From: Bacteroidota bacterium
GTDB taxonomy: Bacteria; Bacteroidota; Ignavibacteria; Ignavibacteriales; Melioribacteraceae
DNA: 10,188 nucleotides
Direction of reading: 5' to 3'
NCBI GenBank assembly: GCA_023447335.1
Contig: JAEXOD010000214.1
Coordinates: 1-10,188 of the forward strand
The notes under the pieces are model-generated. The model worked only from the letters and a program-made list of their open reading frames with translations. It had not been told where the DNA came from and did not search any database. Made by a program: the position numbers and the translations under genes. Below, one piece after another: positions 1 through 6,728 of the stretch (positions within the stretch are counted from its first letter, which is position 1; each line of letters begins with the position of its first letter).

Positions 1-2
1 GG

Positions 3-3000
3 ATGATGGGGGTAAGCGTTATTACAGAATCTTTTTTTATCGGCTACCTTTTTTATTATCTTAGGTTAAAGAGTGAAGATAAAAAAATAAGTGTGCTACG
101 CTTATATGGGATGGGGCTTGTGGTTCATTTAATTATGGTCTCCTTAATGATTTTGTTACCCGCAAAAAATTTTGCCGAAGCATTCGTTCTTGTAGCTCCG
201 ACTGTTATCATCGTCTACCCTGTTTTGACGGTATTAATCGGTAAAGTATTACTTGACCAGGAAGAAAATGAAAAATTTGCAAATCAAATTTTGGCAAGTG
301 AAGAAAAATACCGAACCACTTTTTATAGCATCGGAGATGCCGTAATTACTACAGATGTTCAAGGCAGAATTACGGATATGAATTTAATTGCTCAAGAATT
401 GACCGGTTATACGCTTAACGAGGTACGTGGGGAATTTATTGAAAAGATTCTGTTGTTATTAAATTATAAAACTAACGAAAAAGTTGAAAATCCGGTTAGG
501 AAAATATTCAATACCGGAAAAGTTGTTGCATTAGAAAATCATACGGCACTAATTTCGAAAAAAGGGAAGAAAATTGCAATAGCGGATAGCGGTGCCCCTA
601 TTATTGATAATTCAGGTAAAATTACCGGTGCGGTAATAGTTTTTAGAGACCAAACAGATGAATATAATTCCCAAATTGCACTTGAAAAAAGTGAGGAAAA
701 ATACAAAAGCTTAATAAATAACTCGCCAATGGGAGTTTTAACATACTATTTAGACGAAGATGATAATTTGATTTTTTTGGGCGGGAATAAAGCTACGGAC
801 AATATACTTCAGATTAATTCAAGGGAGTATATTGGGAAAAGTATCGGGGAGGTTTTTCCTGATTTAAAAAATAGCGAAATTGAAGCCATTTACAAAGATA
901 TTGCCAAACATGGCGGTAATTATAACAACGAAAGTTTTATTTATAATGACGGAAAAATCAAAAGTACATTCGAGTTTAGAGCTTTTAGCATCTCTCAAAA
1001 TGCATTGGCGGTATTTTTTAATGATATATCGGAACGTGCTGCATATCAACAAGCATTAAAGGAAAGTGAAGAAAAACATAGAATATTACTTGATGAATCG
1101 AACGATCCGATGTTCTCGTTTGCTCCGGAGGGAATATATATATATGTTAACAAAGCTTTCGCATCGGGTGTAGGGAAAACACAAGAAGAGATAATTGGTA
1201 AAAGTATTTGGGATATTTTCCCTCATGATGAAGCAAAAAAACGTATTGCTGCCTTAAATTTTGTTTTTGAATCCGGTGAAGAGAAAGTAATTGAAGTGCG
1301 AGTTCCTAATCCAAACGGAGATAGGTTTTATATAACGACAATTACCCCGGTTAAAGACTCCAATAACCAAGTTAGCTTAGTAATATGTTCTTCCAAAGAG
1401 ATTACGGAAAGAAAAAGAATGGAAGATGCATTAAGCGAAAACGAAGCTCAGATTAAGGCTTTTATGAATTATGTTCCGGCTTTAATTATGATTAAAGACA
1501 GTGATTTTAGACCCATTTTTAGCAATGAAACACTTAAAAAGGTTTTTCCTTTTGAGGATTGGCAGAATAAGACACCGCACGAGACATATTCAGGCGAATT
1601 GGCTGATTACGTCTATAACACGGATAAAGAGGCAATGGAGAAGGGAAGTATACAATACGAAGATTCGTGGGAAGATAGGTACGGAAGAATTAGAAATTTT
1701 TTAACTTCAAAATTCCGAATAGATTTCCCAAATAAAAAACCAATGTTGGGCGCAATTATTACCGATATTACCGAAAGAAAACGAAACGAAGATATTCTAA
1801 ATATCCAATATAATATAGCTTATGCTATGGCAACAGTAAAAAGTTTTGAGGATGTAATTGATGTTGTTAGAATAGAACTTGGTAGGCTTGTTGATACAAA
1901 GAACTTTTATGTTGCCTTATATGATGAACATACAGGTATGTTGCATGCAGTAAATGAGAAAGACGAGAAAGATAATTTGCCAAGCTGGCCCGCTGAAAAA
2001 TCACTTACAGGATATGTGATTAAGTATAATAAAACGATGCTAATTGATAACAATGAGTTTAAAAGGCTACTTGAGTTGGGGGAAGTTGATGTAATAGGAG
2101 AACCTTCCGAAATTTGGTTAGGTGTACCTATAAGAATTAACGGAAAGCCAATCGGAGCTATTTGTGTTCAAAGTTATGAAAGAGAAGATCTTTATGACGA
2201 ACGTGGCGCAGCAGTACTTGAAATGATAGCAAATCAATTAAGTGCTTATTTGGAGCGAAAAATAGCAATTGATAATTTGAAAGAAAGTGAAGATAAATTC
2301 CGTAGTTTTGCAGAGCTTGCTCCTTTTGCCATTATGATTTATCAAGGTGATTATTGGGTTTATACAAATCCGGCAGGCGAGTTAATAACCGGATACACGG
2401 CTGAAGAATTATATAAACAGAATTATTGGGACGTAGCCGGTCCAAATTACTCTGAATTGATTAAGCTTCGGGGTAAGCAGCGCCAATCTCGTGAAATAAC
2501 GGAAACCTCGTATGAGTTTAGCATTATTGCAAAAGACGGTAGCGAAAAATGGGTTTTCTTAACCGGAAGACCAATAACATATATGGGTAAGGCAGCAGGA
2601 TTTATTTCGGTGGTTGATATTACCGAACGAAAAAAAATGGAAAGTGAACTTATTGAGGCAAAACGAAAAGCAGAAGAAATGAATAGAGTAAAATCATACT
2701 TCTTTGCAAATATGAGTCACGAACTTCGTACGCCGTTTATGCCGATTATGGGGTATGCAGAACTATTGGCAAGTACGCTTTCGGATCCTGACGAAAAAGA
2801 AATGGCTGAGGCAATTTTATATTCATCGCGTAGATTAACTGAAACATTAAAGAATGTTTTAGATCTAACACGATTAGAATTTGATAAGATTGAAATAGTA
2901 AAGACGGATGTAAATGTTGTTATTTTGGTTAATGAGATATTTTATTTATTCAAAGAAACAGCAAAGAAGAAAGGAATAGAATTAAAAGCAACGTATTTAA

Positions 3001-3365
3001 ATGATAAGATAATGTGTTATACGGAAGAACAATTTGTGCGAGAAATATTGACAAACTTTGTAAGTAATGCAATAAAATTTACATCCGAAGGGTATGTCGA
3101 AATATGTGTAGAAAGAATTGAAGAAGAGAATACCGAGTATATTGTTTTGTGTGTGAAAGACACCGGTATTGGTATACCTAAAGAAAAACAAGCACTTATT
3201 TGGGATGAATTTAGACAAGTAAGCGAAGGGACTACCCGTAATTTTCAAGGATCGGGATTAGGTTTGGCAATAGTAAGGCGTTATTCGGAAATGATTGACG
3301 GATCGGTTTATGTGGTAAGTGAAGAAGGAAAAGGAAGCGAATTTTATTTAAAATTAAAAGTTTAG
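3..3365 (+). CDS. Multi-PAS/GAF membrane sensor histidine kinase, 5'-truncated
   Basis: This is a cytoplasmic-membrane sensor kinase that should autophosphorylate on His and pass the phosphate to a separate response regulator, since no receiver domain is attached. Residues 1-85 are hydrophobic membrane segments resembling the end of a 5TMR-LYT sensor domain (VYPVLTVLIG at 71-80). The start of that domain is missing and the frame is open to the window edge, so the ATG at 3 is probably internal. PAS domains lie at about 100-220, 230-345, 354-470, 478-592 and 765-876, with a GAF domain at about 600-755. The kinase core is complete: H-box SHELRTP with His906, N-box around Asn1018/Asn1022, G1 DTGIGIP at 1053-1059, F-box DEFRQV at 1068, and G2 GSGLGLA at 1083-1089. 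The signal is unknown. No response regulator gene follows; the next gene is a tRNA. It appears to be host chromosome, outside the mobile element. Confidence 0.95.
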   Translation: MMGVSVITESFFIGYLFYYLRLKSEDKKISVLRLYGMGLVVHLIMVSLMILLPAKNFAEAFVLVAPTVIIVYPVLTVLIGKVLLDQEENEKFANQILASEEKYRTTFYSIGDAVITTDVQGRITDMNLIAQELTGYTLNEVRGEFIEKILLLLNYKTNEKVENPVRKIFNTGKVVALENHTALISKKGKKIAIADSGAPIIDNSGKITGAVIVFRDQTDEYNSQIALEKSEEKYKSLINNSPMGVLTYYLDEDDNLIFLGGNKATDNILQINSREYIGKSIGEVFPDLKNSEIEAIYKDIAKHGGNYNNESFIYNDGKIKSTFEFRAFSISQNALAVFFNDISERAAYQQALKESEEKHRILLDESNDPMFSFAPEGIYIYVNKAFASGVGKTQEEIIGKSIWDIFPHDEAKKRIAALNFVFESGEEKVIEVRVPNPNGDRFYITTITPVKDSNNQVSLVICSSKEITERKRMEDALSENEAQIKAFMNYVPALIMIKDSDFRPIFSNETLKKVFPFEDWQNKTPHETYSGELADYVYNTDKEAMEKGSIQYEDSWEDRYGRIRNFLTSKFRIDFPNKKPMLGAIITDITERKRNEDILNIQYNIAYAMATVKSFEDVIDVVRIELGRLVDTKNFYVALYDEHTGMLHAVNEKDEKDNLPSWPAEKSLTGYVIKYNKTMLIDNNEFKRLLELGEVDVIGEPSEIWLGVPIRINGKPIGAICVQSYEREDLYDERGAAVLEMIANQLSAYLERKIAIDNLKESEDKFRSFAELAPFAIMIYQGDYWVYTNPAGELITGYTAEELYKQNYWDVAGPNYSELIKLRGKQRQSREITETSYEFSIIAKDGSEKWVFLTGRPITYMGKAAGFISVVDITERKKMESELIEAKRKAEEMNRVKSYFFANMSHELRTPFMPIMGYAELLASTLSDPDEKEMAEAILYSSRRLTETLKNVLDLTRLEFDKIEIVKTDVNVVILVNEIFYLFKETAKKKGIELKATYLNDKIMCYTEEQFVREILTNFVSNAIKFTSEGYVEICVERIEEENTEYIVLCVKDTGIGIPKEKQALIWDEFRQVSEGTTRNFQGSGLGLAIVRRYSEMIDGSVYVVSEEGKGSEFYLKLKV

Positions 3366-3386
3366 ATAAAAAAATTAAGAAAATAC

Positions 3387-3415
3387 TTGTTTTACAAAAA
3401 AAATGATATTATATT
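3387..3415 (+). promoter_or_regulatory. Candidate sigma70-type promoter of the tRNA-Lys gene
   Basis: TTGTTT at 3387-3392 and TATATT at 3410-3415 are separated by exactly 17 bp. The -10 matches TATAAT in five of six positions; the -35 is weaker. Transcription would begin near 3422, about 20 bp before the mature tRNA 5' end, a reasonable leader length. The call rests on consensus and position only. Confidence 0.5.
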
Positions 3416-3440
3416 TGTATTCTATTTTAGAAAAAGTAGG

Positions 3441-3512
3441 GGGCGCGTAGCTCAGGGGTAGAGCATTTGCCTTTTAAGCAAAGGGTCGGTGGTTCGAGCC
3501 CACCCGCGCTCA
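3441..3512 (+). tRNA. tRNA-Lys (anticodon UUU)
   Basis: A full cloverleaf can be drawn. The acceptor stem is GGGCGCG 3441-3447 with CGCGCTC 3505-3511 (one G-U pair). The D-arm is GCTC/GAGC. The anticodon stem TTTGC 3466-3470 pairs with GCAAA 3478-3482 around loop CTTTTAA, with anticodon TTT at 3473-3475. The T-arm is GGTGG 3488-3492 with CCACC 3500-3504 around TTCGAGC. A3512 is the discriminator base, and the 3' CCA is not encoded. It lies 146 bp from the stop of a tyrosine recombinase gene, which makes it the likely integration target. The gene is intact, as expected if insertion restores the tRNA 3' end. Confidence 0.97.
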
Positions 3513-3520
3513 CAGAACTT

Positions 3521-3557
3521 AAAGCCTTGTAAGATAATAACTTGCAAGGCTTTTGTG
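3521..3557 (+). terminator. Rho-independent terminator after tRNA-Lys
   Basis: AAAGCCTTGTAAG (3521-3533) pairs with CTTGCAAGGCTTT (3541-3553) over 13 positions with one T-G wobble and a 7-nt loop, followed by a short T-rich tail. It starts eight bases after the tRNA discriminator, so it should end the tRNA transcript. Whether this hairpin is host DNA or element DNA depends on where the recombination crossover lies. Confidence 0.8.
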
Positions 3558-3576
3558 TTTTAAATAATTACCCTTC

Positions 3577-3597
3577 CGAAACGAATCGCGAAACGAA
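3577..3597. repeat. Paired 9-bp direct repeat between tRNA and integrase
   Basis: CGAAACGAA occurs at 3577-3585 and again at 3589-3597, a 12-bp period. The pair lies between the tRNA terminator and the integrase terminator, where short direct repeats often act as arm-type sites for tyrosine recombinases or as excisionase sites. That role is an inference from position; only the repeat itself is seen. Confidence 0.4.
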
Positions 3598-3614
3598 ATT
3601 TCACATTTTGATTT

Positions 3615-3653
3615 TAAAATAAAAAAACCTGTGGGGATTAATCCACAGGTTTT
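3615..3653 (-). terminator. Rho-independent terminator of the integrase operon
   Basis: Read on the minus strand, AAAACCTGTGG (3653-3643) pairs perfectly with CCACAGGTTTT (3634-3624) and is followed by a run of T (3627-3621) and more AT. It begins six bases after the integrase stop codon. It would also keep leftward element transcription from running into the convergent tRNA gene. Confidence 0.85.
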
Positions 3654-3658
3654 AGCTA

Positions 3659-4696
3659 TTATTTTAGTTTTGACAGCTCATCTTTTAGATGATTTGATGA
3701 GAATTTTGTGTAATAAGTCATTGTTGTTTTAATATTTGAATGACCTACCAACATGGCTGTTGCTGCTATTGATACACCCGATTCCTGACTTCGTGATATA
3801 AAATCCTTTCTGAAAGTTCTAAGTGTATATCCCTTTTCTTTTAAATTAAGCTTCTCAAAGTATCGTTGGAGAGCTCTTCCCATATTATGGATTTCAATAT
3901 AAGCAAAAATACGACCGCTTTTTACTTCGGAAATCCGAGTAGTCAATATATCTTTTAATTTTTCATGGATAGGTCTAACAAACCAATTATCTGTTTTTGT
4001 AGAGTAAAATCTCATCTCCATTTTAGATAAATCAATTTGTTCGACAGTAATGTTTATTATATCACTTGGTCTAAGCCCTGTGTACATTAACATATAGACC
4101 ATCGTAGAAAAATTACTGTTTTTGCCTTCGGTTTCTAAGCCTTTCAATATTTTTTCCCTATCTTCGGTGCTAAATACTTTCGGTTCTTTAACTTGAGGTC
4201 TTATTTTAACGTTTTTATTAATTATAAAAACAGTAGGGATATACTCATACTCGAATAAAAATCCTAAAAACTTTACAAAGTTCTTTTGTATGCTAAACTT
4301 TGTGTTTTGCTTCAAGTGCTTTTGAGTTGATAACCATAACAAAAAACTTTCGGCAGTTTGTTTAGTAATTGAAGTACAAGGCAGATCCGGTGAGAATTTT
4401 TGAGTAAAGTAGTTAAAGAATAGTGAATAAGTGTTTATTGTAGTTCCTGCTTTATTCGCGTTTAATTCCAAAAAATGATCATAAGCTGCTTGTATATCAC
4501 CCAATCGTATTTGTTTTACTTTGATTTTAGTGATTTCGCTTAATAATTTGTCTCTATACGCAATTGCTTTTTCCAAGTTTGATTTTGTACTAGGCAATTT
4601 TGTGGATACAGATTTCCACTTTTCAGAAATAGGGTCTTTATACCGTATATACCAAAATCCTTCTTTTTCGTGTAAATATTTTAATTTCTTATTCAT
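3659..4696 (-). CDS. int: Tyrosine recombinase / site-specific integrase
   Basis: A 345-residue phage-type integrase that should catalyse insertion and excision through a covalent 3'-phosphotyrosine intermediate. Residues 1-60 form a small N-terminal DNA-binding (arm-type) region (GFWYIRYKDP). About 65-165 is the core-binding SAM-like domain, and 175-345 is the catalytic domain. Visible active-site residues are Arg209 (TGLRPSD), Lys234 in the beta-hairpin (STKTD), Arg293, His319 (LVGHS) and the nucleophile Tyr328, nine residues after His319 as in XerD. The usual H-x-x-R second box reads Y-T-L-R here (Tyr290). The ATG lies 4 nt after the stop of the upstream HTH gene, so the two are one transcript, read toward the tRNA and ended by the hairpin just past the stop. 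It is probably specific for the adjacent tRNA-Lys gene. Confidence 0.95.
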   Translation of the reverse strand: MNKKLKYLHEKEGFWYIRYKDPISEKWKSVSTKLPSTKSNLEKAIAYRDKLLSEITKIKVKQIRLGDIQAAYDHFLELNANKAGTTINTYSLFFNYFTQKFSPDLPCTSITKQTAESFLLWLSTQKHLKQNTKFSIQKNFVKFLGFLFEYEYIPTVFIINKNVKIRPQVKEPKVFSTEDREKILKGLETEGKNSNFSTMVYMLMYTGLRPSDIINITVEQIDLSKMEMRFYSTKTDNWFVRPIHEKLKDILTTRISEVKSGRIFAYIEIHNMGRALQRYFEKLNLKEKGYTLRTFRKDFISRSQESGVSIAATAMLVGHSNIKTTMTYYTKFSSNHLKDELSKLK

Positions 4697-4700
4697 GCTC

Positions 4701-4973
4701 TCAACCCTTAATATTGAATAAGATTTTATGAGGATTAAATGGTTCTACGATACTTAAACGCCTTCCATAATTTTCTTTACTTACAAATCTGGTTTTTTCT
4801 TGCAACCAACGTCCAAGTTCGTTAAAAGGGACTTTGAGACGTCCGTTTGGCAAGGAAATTACTCCGATTTCACCATTCTCGATTAAATCTTGAAGTTTTG
4901 AAGCTCCGATATTTAATTCTTTTGCTGCCGCACTAATTGATAATAGCTTCAATGAATTTTTTACTTCATCCAT
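4701..4973 (-). CDS. Excisionase-type helix-turn-helix DNA-binding protein
   Basis: A 90-residue protein with one MerR/excisionase-like winged helix (HTH_17 type) at about residues 10-63: SISAAAKELNI, a second helix ASKLQDLIENGEI, a wing around LPNGRLKVPF, then a Trp-containing helix (LGRWLQEK). The 27-residue tail has no recognisable domain. Such proteins next to an integrase usually bind the attachment region as directionality factors, or control early promoters as AlpA does. Position directly upstream of the integrase with a 4-nt gap supports a joint xis-int operon. AGGAG lies 9 nt before the ATG on the minus strand, supporting this start. Whether it drives excision, represses, or does both cannot be decided from sequence. 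Confidence 0.8.
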   Translation of the reverse strand: MDEVKNSLKLLSISAAAKELNIGASKLQDLIENGEIGVISLPNGRLKVPFNELGRWLQEKTRFVSKENYGRRLSIVEPFNPHKILFNIKG

Positions 4974-5053
4974 TGCTCGTCACTCCTGCCTGCTGTTTGA
5001 AAAATGGCATAAGTGACTTTTGTTTTTTGTAACATAATTTAATTTGATTAATT

Positions 5054-5059
5054 ATTATA
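5054..5059 (-). promoter_or_regulatory. Candidate -10 element for the HTH-integrase operon
   Basis: A perfect TATAAT is present on the minus strand, about 80 bp upstream of the HTH gene start. No good -35 hexamer lies 16-18 bp upstream on that strand. If real, the promoter is weak or activator-dependent. It abuts the inverted repeats at 5060-5104, which could regulate it. Confidence 0.35.
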
Positions 5060-5104
5060 GGGAGTCGCTTTCCCTAAATTTGTTATTTTTTTGCGACTGA
5101 GTCG
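5060..5104. promoter_or_regulatory. Cluster of AGTCG inverted repeats (operator-like)
   Basis: AGTCGC at 5063-5068 is matched by its complement GCGACT at 5093-5098. The latter is also half of a near-contiguous palindrome CGACT-G-AGTCG at 5094-5104. The first copy sits in its own short inverted repeat, GGGA 5060-5063 with TCCC 5071-5074. Three copies of one pentamer in 45 bp next to a candidate -10 look like operator sites, possibly for the neighbouring HTH protein. The repeats are seen; the binding is inferred. Confidence 0.4.
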
Positions 5105-5149
5105 GGTCACCTATGCTTGGTTGTATTTCTTATACCAAGAAAGTGACCC
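5104..5149. repeat. Two-tier inverted repeat between the HTH and ATPase genes
   Basis: GGGTCAC (5104-5110) pairs with GTGACCC (5143-5149). Inside it, CTTGGT (5116-5121) pairs with ACCAAG (5134-5139), leaving a 12-nt loop and an asymmetric internal loop. All 13 pairs are perfect. It lies 40-85 bp after the ATPase stop on the minus strand and has no T tract, so it is a poor intrinsic terminator. It could be an RNA structure or processing site in a leftward read-through transcript, or a DNA site for the recombination or control proteins. Confidence 0.5.
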
Positions 5150-5188
5150 TTTCTCAAATTTGTCAATCAGAAAGTAGAGTATATTATT

Positions 5189-6418
5189 TTATGAAGCTCT
5201 TTTTCCTAAATTCAATTGTTTCAGATGTTGGAAATTTTCCTTAGGAAAGGTATAAAAAGATGTTACATCATGATTGTATCTTCTCCTGTCGGTTGATATA
5301 TTTAGCTTTTTAAGATAGGTTGTTAATTCGCCTTGATTTCTAAAGAGTTTATAGGGTTGATACGCCTCAAAATAATCAAGAAGAGTAGTTGTTTTAAAGT
5401 AATACTTTCCGTTAAGCTCTAATTCGTTATTGGTGGAATTGTCTTTATAAAATTCTTCGACAATTGATTTTACGATATTTTCCAGACTGTTTAATTCATC
5501 CTGAAGAGATTCATTAATTTCGTCTTCGGCATAGATTTGTAAATCATTATACAAATCAGTATTTCCAAAGACTTTAGTAATTGATAGAATAGGGAACCAT
5601 TTATCATAAGATCGATTAATGAATTTATCCGAAAGATTAAGTATATTCGGCTCGTTGATTATTAAACATAATTCAGCAATTCGGCTGTTAATTTTCTTTG
5701 CCAATAATTCAAAGATTTCAGCTTGATGGTTTTCAAGTATATTTTTTTTATCAAATTGACTATCAGCTTTTGATAACTTTATTTTTATACTTCTATCTTT
5801 GATAGTATCTAACATATCATTAATACCGGCAAGTATTTTAACAGAATATGTACTAAATTTTTTGGATTCATATTTTTCGGTAAGCATAACCGAACCGTTT
5901 TTTTCATAACCCGAGTTTAGTATTTTAATAATTATGTTTTTTAGAAGACTTCTTTTATCCAAGTCTTCGGCTTCATCAAGTAACAAAGTCGGTGATTCAG
6001 CGTCAATTAATCGATATAGTGAAGAGCCTGTGTAGGCAGATGCAAAAGCAGGGTTTCTTACCAACTTACTTAAGCAGTTTAATGTTGTTGTTTTCCCCGT
6101 TCCTTTTGAAGCATTTAACCACAAATAGGGTATTCTCCCAAACAAATCATACGCATATGAAAGTATTACAAATGAGGATAAAACAGTGTACTCTTCCTCG
6201 TTATTTAAGTGGACGTAGTTTTTTATTATATCAGATAAAAAGGAAATCGTATCAGTTGAATTGTCAACAAAACTGTTTTCTTGCTGAGTCTCCTGTAGTT
6301 CGTCAAGGCTTTCAAGTTGAATTGGATTCCCTTCCAAATCAAAATATTCAAGAATATCGTTGTTTTTTACTAGTTTTAAGGTCTTGTTCTTATAATTGCA
6401 ATATTTGAAATTATTCAT
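5189..6418 (-). CDS. DUF3631-type AAA+ ATPase (element replication/helicase-like)
   Basis: A 409-residue P-loop ATPase. The stretch from about 95 to 217 follows the DUF3631 pattern: Walker A SKGTGKT with Lys109, TGSSLYRLID at 130-139, Walker B TLLLDEAED with Asp148/Glu149, sensor Asn200 in AGIND, and DTIKDRSIKIKL with the likely arginine finger Arg209. Residues 342-391 look like the winged-helix C-terminal part of the same family (LLDYF, YLKKL, DRRRYNH). DUF3631 proteins are common in phages and integrative elements, often near primases, and are thought to act as replication helicases or loaders, but the biochemistry is poorly known. No primase domain is fused; the first 60 residues are unassigned. 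GGAGA lies 4 nt before the ATG on the minus strand. It is divergent from the primase-helicase gene, so the element carries two different AAA+ ATPases. Confidence 0.82.
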   Translation of the reverse strand: MNNFKYCNYKNKTLKLVKNNDILEYFDLEGNPIQLESLDELQETQQENSFVDNSTDTISFLSDIIKNYVHLNNEEEYTVLSSFVILSYAYDLFGRIPYLWLNASKGTGKTTTLNCLSKLVRNPAFASAYTGSSLYRLIDAESPTLLLDEAEDLDKRSLLKNIIIKILNSGYEKNGSVMLTEKYESKKFSTYSVKILAGINDMLDTIKDRSIKIKLSKADSQFDKKNILENHQAEIFELLAKKINSRIAELCLIINEPNILNLSDKFINRSYDKWFPILSITKVFGNTDLYNDLQIYAEDEINESLQDELNSLENIVKSIVEEFYKDNSTNNELELNGKYYFKTTTLLDYFEAYQPYKLFRNQGELTTYLKKLNISTDRRRYNHDVTSFYTFPKENFQHLKQLNLGKRAS

Positions 6419-6493
6419 AATTCTCCATATTTGTTATTAAAATATTATTTAATTAAACCCTTTCCCCTCCTTTTTTCATTTTTACTTTTATCC

Positions 6494-6510
6494 CGATGTG
6501 TTTAACATCG
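6494..6510. repeat. Short inverted repeat CGATGT-N5-ACATCG
   Basis: CGATGT at 6494-6499 and ACATCG at 6505-6510 are perfect complements with a 5-nt centre. It lies about 80 bp upstream of the ATPase start on the minus strand and would fall near any leftward promoter in this region. It is compatible with a dimeric repressor site; no factor can be assigned. Confidence 0.35.
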
Positions 6511-6560
6511 TCAGTCAGTATGTCAAAGAATTATGACTACTAATAGACAAAGTATATGCC

Positions 6561-6588
6561 AAGCGAAAAAGGGGCTTTTTGGTCGCTT
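6561..6588. repeat. Bulged hairpin in the divergent control region
   Basis: AAGCG (6561-6565) plus AAAAAG (6566-6571) pair with CTTTTT (6575-6580) and CGCTT (6584-6588), with a GGG loop and a 3-nt GGT bulge. That makes 11 pairs. No T tract follows on the plus strand, so it is unlikely to be a terminator. It could form in an RNA or in single-stranded DNA. Confidence 0.35.
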
Positions 6589-6613
6589 TCTGGGGGTTTA
6601 GTGAAGAAAAAAC

Positions 6614-6647
6614 TTGAATTTATTCAAAATCGTTTGAATTTATTCAA
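6614..6647. promoter_or_regulatory. Tandem operator-like repeat upstream of the rightward promoter
   Basis: TTGAATTTATTCAA occurs twice without mismatch, at 6614-6627 and 6634-6647, a 20-bp period or about two helical turns. Each copy is an inverted repeat TTGAAT-TT-ATTCAA, and the block is flanked by AC and GT so that the whole 38 bp is nearly palindromic. It ends 21 bp before the -35 hexamer, a position that suits an activator or a cooperative repressor of the replication operon. The cognate protein is unknown; the small HTH protein is the obvious candidate in the window. Confidence 0.6.
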
Positions 6648-6668
6648 GTTTGGCTGATTAAAAAAAAC

Positions 6669-6697
6669 TTGACTTGTTATACACAATAGCGTATAAT
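6669..6697 (+). promoter_or_regulatory. Strong sigma70-type promoter of the replication operon
   Basis: TTGACT (6669-6674) and TATAAT (6692-6697) are spaced by exactly 17 bp. The -35 matches consensus at five of six positions and the -10 at six of six. Initiation near 6704 gives a 25-nt leader ending in GGAGG (6718-6722), six bases before the ATG at 6729. It is the best promoter in the window and differs from the Bacteroides-type consensus, so it bears on host identity as well as on expression. Confidence 0.8.
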
Positions 6698-6709
6698 ATA
6701 AATATAAAT
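6695..6709 (+). repeat. 15-bp AT-rich leader repeat, copy 1
   Basis: AATATAAATATAAAT at 6695-6709 is repeated exactly at 6948-6962. Each copy lies just upstream of the ribosome site of one of the two rightward genes. The A/T-only word could keep the ribosome landing site unstructured. Low sequence complexity makes chance or convergence possible. Confidence 0.4.
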
Positions 6710-6728
6710 TTAAATTCGGAGGTTAAAA

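Larger units (their letters stand above)
6419..6728. other. Divergent control region between leftward and rightward genes
   Basis: This 310-bp region has no gene and separates the ATPase (leftward) from the DUF5659-primase operon (rightward). It holds, from left to right: the ATPase ribosome site; a small inverted repeat CGATGT/ACATCG (6494-6499, 6505-6510); a TTGACA on the minus strand (6526-6521) without a convincing -10 partner; a bulged hairpin at 6561-6588; the tandem operator-like repeat at 6614-6647; and the rightward promoter at 6669-6697. The leftward promoter could not be fixed. This is the natural place for the element's switch between quiescence and replication. Confidence 0.6.

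Noticed and set aside
864..3248. Small open frames inside the kinase gene (864-1052, 1501-1704, 2997-3248)
   Set aside because: All are in other frames of a continuous, well-conserved histidine kinase and have no independent support.
5992..6408. 138-codon open frame on the plus strand
   Set aside because: It lies wholly antisense to the DUF3631 ATPase, whose frame has intact Walker motifs; the translation shows no recognisable features.
6498..6526. Leftward promoter for the ATPase from the minus-strand TTGACA
   Set aside because: The -35 is perfect, but at 16-18 bp spacing the -10 positions read AAACAC or similar, far from TATAAT. Kept only as a note in the control-region entry.
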